Source: Treponema sp. (GTDB lineage: Bacteria; Spirochaetota; Spirochaetia; Treponematales; Treponemataceae). Taken from it: a stretch of DNA of 10,530 nt. The translations under genes were made by a program, and so were the position numbers. Shown in pieces: positions 7,728-10,530 of the stretch; the first letter of the stretch is position 1; each line of letters opens with the position of its first letter. The notes beneath the pieces were generated by a model, which searched no databases, was not told where the DNA came from, and saw only the letters and a list, made by a program, of their open reading frames with translations. The stretch spans positions 1 to 10,530 of the forward strand of contig JAGARY010000348.1 of the NCBI GenBank assembly GCA_017622055.1, given 5' to 3'.

Positions 7728-7817
7728 TTATCTTTTTTTGTAACGAAGTATAGCAATTATTGTGCTTATTACAGTTGCAACACAAGTTACAAAAGCAATT
7801 ATTAAATCACAATTCAT
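7728..7817 (-). CDS. Small membrane peptide, putative type I toxin (29 aa)
   Basis: This 29-residue ORF begins MNCDLIIAF and ends ILRYKKR. Residues 5-24 are an uninterrupted hydrophobic helix rich in Ile, Val, Thr and Ala, with a basic tail RYKKR, so it is probably a single membrane-spanning peptide. The size, composition and charge pattern resemble type I toxins of Gram-positive bacteria (TxpA/BsrG, Fst and 'putative holin-like toxin' families). I see no residue-level match that assigns one family. The start is strongly supported: AAAGGAGG (7832-7825) lies 7 nt before ATG 7817, by far the best Shine-Dalgarno in the window. An 81-nt leader with internal pairing precedes it, and a convergent small RNA with a terminator faces it. 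Toxicity is inferred from the arrangement, not shown. The alternative is a small regulatory membrane peptide. Confidence 0.7.
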   Translation of the reverse strand: MNCDLIIAFVTCVATVISTIIAILRYKKR

Positions 7818-7898
7818 TGCGTTACCTCCTTTATACTTATTCCTGTAGAAACAGGTCGAGCATTAGGGAGCCTAACCGCCTAAAAATCAGACACTTCC
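7818..7898 (-). promoter_or_regulatory. Structured 5' leader of the toxin-like mRNA
   Basis: The predicted start is G7898, 7 nt after a TATACT box. The first bases repeat those of the opposing small RNA in the same order: GGAAGTG (7898-7892), CTGA (7890-7887), GTTAG (7876-7872) and CTCCCT (7870-7865). A 5-bp hairpin, CCTGT-TTCT-ACAGG, lies at 7855-7842. The CTCC at 7870-7867 can pair with GGAG of the Shine-Dalgarno (7829-7826), which could mask the ribosome site in the full-length mRNA. GGCGGTTA (7880-7873) is perfectly complementary to TAACCGCC in the 3' region (7716-7709), allowing 5'-3' end pairing like that of metastable type I toxin mRNAs. Confidence 0.5.
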
Positions 7899-7904
7899 AA
7901 AATC

Positions 7905-7933
7905 AGTATATCTATAATTTGAATAATTTCATT
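7905..7933 (-). promoter_or_regulatory. Probable weak promoter of the toxin-like gene
   Basis: TATACT (7910-7905 on the minus strand) is a good -10 box, placed 7 nt before the GGAAGTG at which the leader appears to begin. At 17 bp upstream the -35 position reads AATGAA, a poor match lying partly inside the right-hand 24-bp repeat. The promoter therefore looks weaker than the one driving the opposing small RNA. Confidence 0.45.
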
Positions 7934-7954
7934 AAGCTAATAACTTAATTTTTT
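7931..7954 (+). repeat. Right copy of the 24-bp direct repeat
   Basis: Identical to 7572-7595: ATTAAG (7931-7936), a 7-nt loop, CTTAAT (7944-7949), then a T-run to 7954. It ends 1 nt from the carboxypeptidase stop codon. It keeps the T-tract for rightward transcription. On its left side the A-run present beside the left copy is missing, so it is a poor terminator for the leftward carboxypeptidase transcript. Confidence 0.85.
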
Positions 7955-7955
7955 C

Positions 7956-8972
7956 TTACATTACTCCAGATTCCAAAATTGAAAAAGTTTTGTTATCACA
8001 ATCAATTTGAGCAAGTGCACCAGTTGGTAAAATTGTCATTGGTGTGTGATGAACAAAATCTACATTTTCAAAAATTGGTAAATCGGGACGATGAACTTCT
8101 TCATTTACAAGTTGTAAAATTGTTCGACGGCTTCCTTCATCAAGTTTTCCTGTGATAATTGCAGAAGCTTTTTCAAAAATTCCAGCTGCTGCAAAAGCTC
8201 TTAAACAATGTAAACCTGCAAGATGACTTCCATAAGGAAGACCATGTTCAATAACAATAATTGAATCTTCAAAAAAATCTTTATCTGGGAAAAACTTTGT
8301 TCCAATAATTTGTTGCGCAGGTCCACCACACAAAGAAATCAATCTTCCTTGATGAATGCCTTTTCCTTGCAAAACAAAATATCCATCATTTTTAGTCCAT
8401 TTGATTTTTTTTGGCTTTATATCTCGCCATTCAATTTGTGTGTATTTTTCGCTACAAGGAACTTCACCAATTATTTCATTACTGAACAATACTTTTCTGA
8501 TTGCTTGCTCGGTGTAAGAATCTAAAGAACCTGGTTGTGCAATTGGCGTTAAAACATTTGGTCCGTAATATGCTCTAACTCCACAATGAGCAAAAACACA
8601 CATCCAAGTAGCAATATCAGAATATCCCATTAAAATTTTGGGATTATCATGGATGATGTTTTCATCAAGATAAGGTAAAACTCTGTAAGAATCATCACCG
8701 CCCATGTTGCAAATTATTCCTTTTACTTCAGGATTTATTAAAGCCCAATGCAAATCTTCGGCACGTTTTTCTGGATGTTCAAAAATAAATGTATTACCTT
8801 TTAATGCATTTGGAGTTTCAACAACTTTTACTCCAAAAATTTCTTCAAATCGATTTTTTCCAGTTTGGTATCTTTTAATCATATCTGGGTCGCCAGCTCT
8901 GCCTCCAGAAAGTGAAATAAATGCCACTGTATCACCTGGATTTAATTTTTTGGGAACAATTAATGGTTTCAT
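7956..8972 (-). CDS. S66-family LD-carboxypeptidase, MccF-like
   Basis: This is a 338-residue cytoplasmic serine peptidase of family S66. The nucleophile is Ser118 in LMGYSDIA. The charge-relay residues are probably Glu242 in IIVIEHG and His309 in VHHTPMTILPTGA. The spacing is close to E. coli MccF (Ser118, Glu243, His311) and the length is MccF-like (about 340) rather than LdcA-like (about 300). S66 enzymes either trim the terminal D-Ala from muropeptide tetrapeptides during wall recycling or, for MccF, cleave aminoacyl-nucleotide antibiotics such as processed microcin C. Trp182 and Trp192 lie in the region where MccF uses a Trp to stack on the nucleobase, but I cannot align this exactly. 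GAGG lies 9 nt before the ATG. It follows the TetR gene by 19 bp, so it is probably co-transcribed and repressor-controlled. The wall-recycling alternative stays open. Confidence 0.85.
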   Translation of the reverse strand: MKPLIVPKKLNPGDTVAFISLSGGRAGDPDMIKRYQTGKNRFEEIFGVKVVETPNALKGNTFIFEHPEKRAEDLHWALINPEVKGIICNMGGDDSYRVLPYLDENIIHDNPKILMGYSDIATWMCVFAHCGVRAYYGPNVLTPIAQPGSLDSYTEQAIRKVLFSNEIIGEVPCSEKYTQIEWRDIKPKKIKWTKNDGYFVLQGKGIHQGRLISLCGGPAQQIIGTKFFPDKDFFEDSIIVIEHGLPYGSHLAGLHCLRAFAAAGIFEKASAIITGKLDEGSRRTILQLVNEEVHRPDLPIFENVDFVHHTPMTILPTGALAQIDCDNKTFSILESGVM

Positions 8973-8991
8973 TTTTTTTTACCTCACATTT

Positions 8992-9546
8992 TTATTTTTT
9001 AATTAACATATATCGAACAGATTCAACAACATTTTCAAATGTTTTCTCTTCAAAAGGAAGAATTCGGCCCCACATCATTACGCCACGGTACGCATATAAA
9101 AATGTGTTCATTACCATATCTGAATCAACATCATTAAATTCTCCAGTACGAACTCCGTATTGAACTAATTCTTGCCAATATTTTTTTTCTACTTCATTTG
9201 AACTATCTAATGTAATTTTATTTTCAGTTGAAACAAATTCATACAATGCAAAAGCAAGTGATTTTTTACAATTTTTCATATCTTCAAAATAAATATTTAG
9301 CAAATTTTCTAATGTTTCTATTGCACTTTTTCCTTCTTGAATATCTTGAAAAACTCGCTTTTCTTTTTGAAGTAAGGACAAAAGTAATTCTGATTTGCTA
9401 GAAAAATGTCTATAAAGTCCACCTTTACTCATTCCAGAAGAATCGCAAATATCTTGCATGGATACATTTTTATAACCATTTTCTGCAAACAATTTTTCTG
9501 CAACTTCACATATTTTTTGCTTTGTAGAAGAGCCTTTTTGTCCCAT
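8992..9546 (-). CDS. TetR-family transcriptional repressor
   Basis: This is a 184-residue TetR-type regulator. The DNA-binding domain covers about residues 8-55. It contains AEKLFAENGYKNVSMQDIC (16-34) and the recognition helix area SGMSKGGLYRHFSSKSELL (37-55), which matches the family pattern closely. The remainder is the helical ligand-binding and dimer domain, which is not conserved, so the inducer cannot be predicted. The start has GAGG 5 nt upstream. The gene is first in an operon with the MccF-like carboxypeptidase gene, 19 bp away. A palindrome sits between its promoter and start codon, so it very likely represses its own operon, with a small molecule relieving repression. Confidence 0.92.
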   Translation of the reverse strand: MGQKGSSTKQKICEVAEKLFAENGYKNVSMQDICDSSGMSKGGLYRHFSSKSELLLSLLQKEKRVFQDIQEGKSAIETLENLLNIYFEDMKNCKKSLAFALYEFVSTENKITLDSSNEVEKKYWQELVQYGVRTGEFNDVDSDMVMNTFLYAYRGVMMWGRILPFEEKTFENVVESVRYMLIKK

Positions 9547-9563
9547 AAAAACCTCTTTACTTT
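9547..9563 (-). promoter_or_regulatory. TetR gene ribosome binding site
   Basis: AAAGAGG followed by five T and the ATG at 9546. The GAGG core is at 9555-9552. It lies just downstream of the operator, so repression acts before this site is transcribed. Confidence 0.6.
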
Positions 9564-9579
9564 GCGACTACTTAGTCGC
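9564..9579 (-). promoter_or_regulatory. TetR operator palindrome
   Basis: GCGACTA (9564-9570), 2 nt, TAGTCGC (9573-9579): a perfect 7-2-7 inverted repeat. It begins about 10 nt after the -10 box and so overlaps the likely start of transcription, a classic repressor position. Size and symmetry fit a TetR dimer site. A short transcribed hairpin is the alternative, but no T-tract follows it in the direction of transcription. Confidence 0.75.
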
Positions 9580-9588
9580 TTTTTTTAT

Positions 9589-9617
9589 ATCATACATACT
9601 GAATTACAATCAGTCAA
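9589..9617 (-). promoter_or_regulatory. Sigma-70 promoter of the tetR-carboxypeptidase operon
   Basis: TTGACT (9617-9612), a 17-bp spacer and TATGAT (9594-9589), each five of six to consensus. The predicted start is near 9582, just ahead of the operator at 9579-9564. This is the best-matching promoter in the window. Confidence 0.8.
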
Positions 9618-9663
9618 GATATTTTTGATAAAATATTTTTTTTACAATTCAAGTAGTTTTTTA

Positions 9664-9694
9664 TTCAACTTTATTTATTTTTTTAAGATATAAT
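9664..9694 (+). promoter_or_regulatory. Candidate promoter toward the aldo/keto reductase gene
   Basis: A perfect TATAAT lies at 9689-9694, ending an AT-rich stretch exactly where the GC-rich element begins. The only -35-like hexamer, TTCAAC (9664-9669), is 19 bp away and poor. If used, the start would be near 9701 and the gene would have a leader of about 310 nt. Confidence 0.4.
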
Positions 9695-9700
9695 GTTATT

Positions 9701-9844
9701 AGGTTAGCGATGGGAGCCCCGCCGAAGGCGTCCACCATGAAGTTTTGAGCGTAGCGAAAAACTTAGCAAACGTTCAGTTTGCGGCAGGGGGATGAGCGTG
9801 AGCGAAGGGCGGACGTAGCGACCGTGCGATTCGCAAGGGAACCT
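9701..9844 (+). other. Compact structured GC-rich element (possible leader RNA or dispersed repeat)
   Basis: The ends pair: AGGTT (9701-9705) with AACCT (9840-9844), closing a 144-nt unit. Inside are ATGG/CCAT (9710-9713 with 9735-9738) around CGCC-GAA-GGCG (9720-9730), AAGTTTT/AAAACTT (9740-9746 with 9758-9764), GCAAAC/GTTTGC (9766-9771 with 9777-9782) and TGCGA-T-TCGCA near 9825-9835. Three related words recur: GAGCGTAGCGA (9747-9757), GAGCGTGAGCGA (about 9794-9805) and GACGTAGCGA (about 9812-9821). The G+C is far above the flanks. I do not recognise a known riboswitch or RNA family. It could be a structured leader of the downstream gene, or a REP-like mobile repeat. Confidence 0.45.
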
Positions 9845-9860
9845 CAAAAGAAAAAGAAAA

Positions 9861-9884
9861 AACACCAGCCACCAGTGGCCTTAC
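9861..9884 (+). repeat. Hairpin repeat, copy 1
   Basis: A 24-nt unit that starts AACACC and ends CCTTAC, with the hairpin GCCAC-CA-GTGGC (9868-9879) in its centre. It matches 9979-10002 at 21 of 24 positions and is likewise followed by a purine-rich AGGA-type sequence. Confidence 0.6.
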
Positions 9885-9901
9885 GAGGAAAGATAACCTA
9901 A

Positions 9902-9918
9902 AAAATGCAGTGCATTTT
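9902..9918. repeat. Inverted repeat AAAATGCA/TGCATTTT
   Basis: Perfect 8-bp arms (9902-9909 and 9911-9918) flank a single G. In RNA this would be a 7-bp stem with an AGT loop. It lies between the two copies of the 24-nt hairpin repeat. TTTT (9920-9923) follows after a G, so a weak terminator role is possible. Confidence 0.45.
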
Positions 9919-9944
9919 GTTTTAAGTCGCTTCAAGCAGCTTAC

Positions 9945-9965
9945 CAAGTTTCTTGCAGAAACTTG
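9945..9965. repeat. Inverted repeat CAAGTTTC/GAAACTTG
   Basis: Perfect 8-bp arms (9945-9952 and 9958-9965) flank a 5-nt loop TTGCA. This is one of the series of hairpins upstream of the aldo/keto reductase gene. No T-tract follows. Confidence 0.45.
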
Positions 9966-9978
9966 CGGTTTTCTATTG

Positions 9979-10002
9979 AACACCGGGCACCAGTGCCCTT
10001 AC
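9979..10002 (+). repeat. Hairpin repeat, copy 2
   Basis: The central hairpin is GGGCAC-CA-GTGCCC (9985-9998). Compared with copy 1, one C-G pair has become G-C and an outer A-C mismatch has become G-C, so pairing is preserved. The aldo/keto reductase Shine-Dalgarno starts 2 nt after this copy, so the hairpin sits directly ahead of the ribosome site. Confidence 0.6.
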
Positions 10003-10014
10003 ACAGGAGATATT

Positions 10015-10530
10015 ATGAAAAAGCTTGGATTTGGATTGATGAGATTGCCTTATAGCGAAAGCGAAAAATGGGGGCATGTTGATTTAGAAAAAACAAAAGA
10101 AATGATAGACGCGTATATGGAACAAGGTTTTTCATATTTTGATACTGCGTGGGTTTATCATGGTGGTTTTAGCGAAAAGATTTTTGGGGAATTGGTTGCA
10201 AAACGATATCCTCGTGAAAAATTTCAAGTTACTTCAAAAATGCCAGTTTGGGAATTAAAACAAGAAAGCGATTTGGAACGGATTTTTGAAGAACAATTAA
10301 AAAAATGTAATATCGAATATTTTGATTATTACTTTTTGCATTCTCTTGGAACTGGAAATTATGAATCTGCAGAAAAATTCCACGGATTTGAATTTATTCA
10401 AAAAATGAAGGCCGAAGGAAAAATCAAACACATTGGTTTTAGTTTCCACGACAACGCAGAAAAACTTGATGCAATTTTAACAAAACATCCAGAAATTGAA
10501 CTTGTTCAACTTCAAATTAACTACCTCGAC
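10015..10530 (+). CDS. Aldo/keto reductase (5' part, cut by window end)
   Basis: The first 172 residues of an NAD(P)H-dependent aldo/keto reductase are present; the gene continues past the window. It begins MKKLGFGLMRLP and shows the family tetrad: Asp43 and Tyr48 in YFDTAWVYHGG, Lys75 in VTSKMPVW and His109 in YFLHSL. The strands and helices of the first part of the TIM barrel, up to LVQLQINYLD, are in the expected order. Members that begin this way often carry a C-terminal 4Fe-4S domain, which cannot be checked here. AGGAG lies 5 nt before the ATG, next to a hairpin repeat. The carbonyl substrate is unknown. The frame is open throughout with no sign of decay. Confidence 0.9.
   Translation, partial: MKKLGFGLMRLPYSESEKWGHVDLEKTKEMIDAYMEQGFSYFDTAWVYHGGFSEKIFGELVAKRYPREKFQVTSKMPVWELKQESDLERIFEEQLKKCNIEYFDYYFLHSLGTGNYESAEKFHGFEFIQKMKAEGKIKHIGFSFHDNAEKLDAILTKHPEIELVQLQINYLD

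Larger units (their letters stand above)
7572..7954. mobile_element. Putative inserted cassette bounded by 24-bp direct repeats
   Basis: Perfect 24-bp direct repeats at 7572-7595 and 7931-7954 enclose 335 bp containing a small toxin-like gene and a convergent small RNA. There is no transposase or integrase. If the cassette and one repeat copy are removed in thought, the hydrolase and carboxypeptidase genes converge on a single hairpin with an A-run on one side and a T-run on the other, a normal bidirectional terminator. That reconstruction supports insertion with duplication of the site, or recombination at it. The mechanism is unknown. Independent copies of a common terminator are the main alternative. 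Confidence 0.45.

Noticed and set aside
7760..7948. Plus-strand ORF of 62 codons over the toxin-like gene
   Set aside because: It is the antisense shadow of the small-peptide gene and its leader and crosses the terminator-like repeat; no Shine-Dalgarno.
9901..9925. Six-codon ORF (MQCILF) upstream of the reductase as an attenuator leader peptide
   Set aside because: The AGGA-type sequence is too far from the ATG and the codons overlap a palindrome; chance is the simpler explanation.
9774..9983. Minus-strand ORF of 69 codons in the hairpin-rich region
   Set aside because: It runs through inverted repeats and low-complexity A-runs, has no ribosome site, and its translation resembles no protein I know.
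9861..10002. Repeated hairpins read as a small CRISPR array
   Set aside because: Only two diverged copies, one spacer-like interval of 94 nt with its own hairpins, and no cas genes.

Overview
The window is AT-rich chromosomal DNA (G+C roughly one third by eye) carrying seven complete protein genes of ordinary size, one truncated gene at the right edge, and a compact accessory module. A Treponema-like spirochaete is my best guess. It rests on the low G+C, a relaxed lipobox (FASC) on a TPR lipoprotein, a long anchored envelope protein next to it, and GC-rich hairpin islands between AT-rich genes. No rRNA or marker gene confirms it.

Left part (88-6457): on the minus strand, a TPR lipoprotein gene and a TraB/PrgY-type membrane protein gene share a TAATG stop-start and form a coupled pair. 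Divergent from them, on the plus strand, are an unrecognised 641-residue anchored envelope protein and, 25 bp later, the ABC-F translation factor EttA.

Middle (6458-7955): a GC-rich palindromic intergenic island is followed by an HSL-type alpha/beta hydrolase gene. Its promoter lies so close to the ATG that the mRNA is probably leaderless. Between this gene and the convergent LD-carboxypeptidase gene lies the most interesting object in the window. It is a module of about 0.35 kb that looks like a type I toxin-antitoxin locus. It has a 29-residue single-helix membrane peptide gene on the minus strand with a near-perfect Shine-Dalgarno, and a convergent small RNA of about 79 nt on the plus strand with its own promoter and strong terminator. 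The inferred 5' ends of the two RNAs carry the same sequence blocks. The whole module is bracketed by perfect 24-bp direct repeats, each a terminator-like hairpin, as if it had been inserted into a bidirectional terminator shared by the two flanking genes.

Right part (7956-9700): a TetR-type repressor gene and an S66/MccF-like LD-carboxypeptidase gene form a minus-strand operon. A clear sigma-70 promoter drives it, with a perfect 7-2-7 palindromic operator overlapping the likely start of transcription, which indicates autorepression.

Right edge (9689-10530): a TATAAT box precedes about 310 nt of hairpin-rich, GC-rich DNA. This includes a 144-nt element closed by a terminal helix and two copies of a 24-nt hairpin repeat with compensatory base changes. 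It leads into an aldo/keto reductase gene cut off by the window end.
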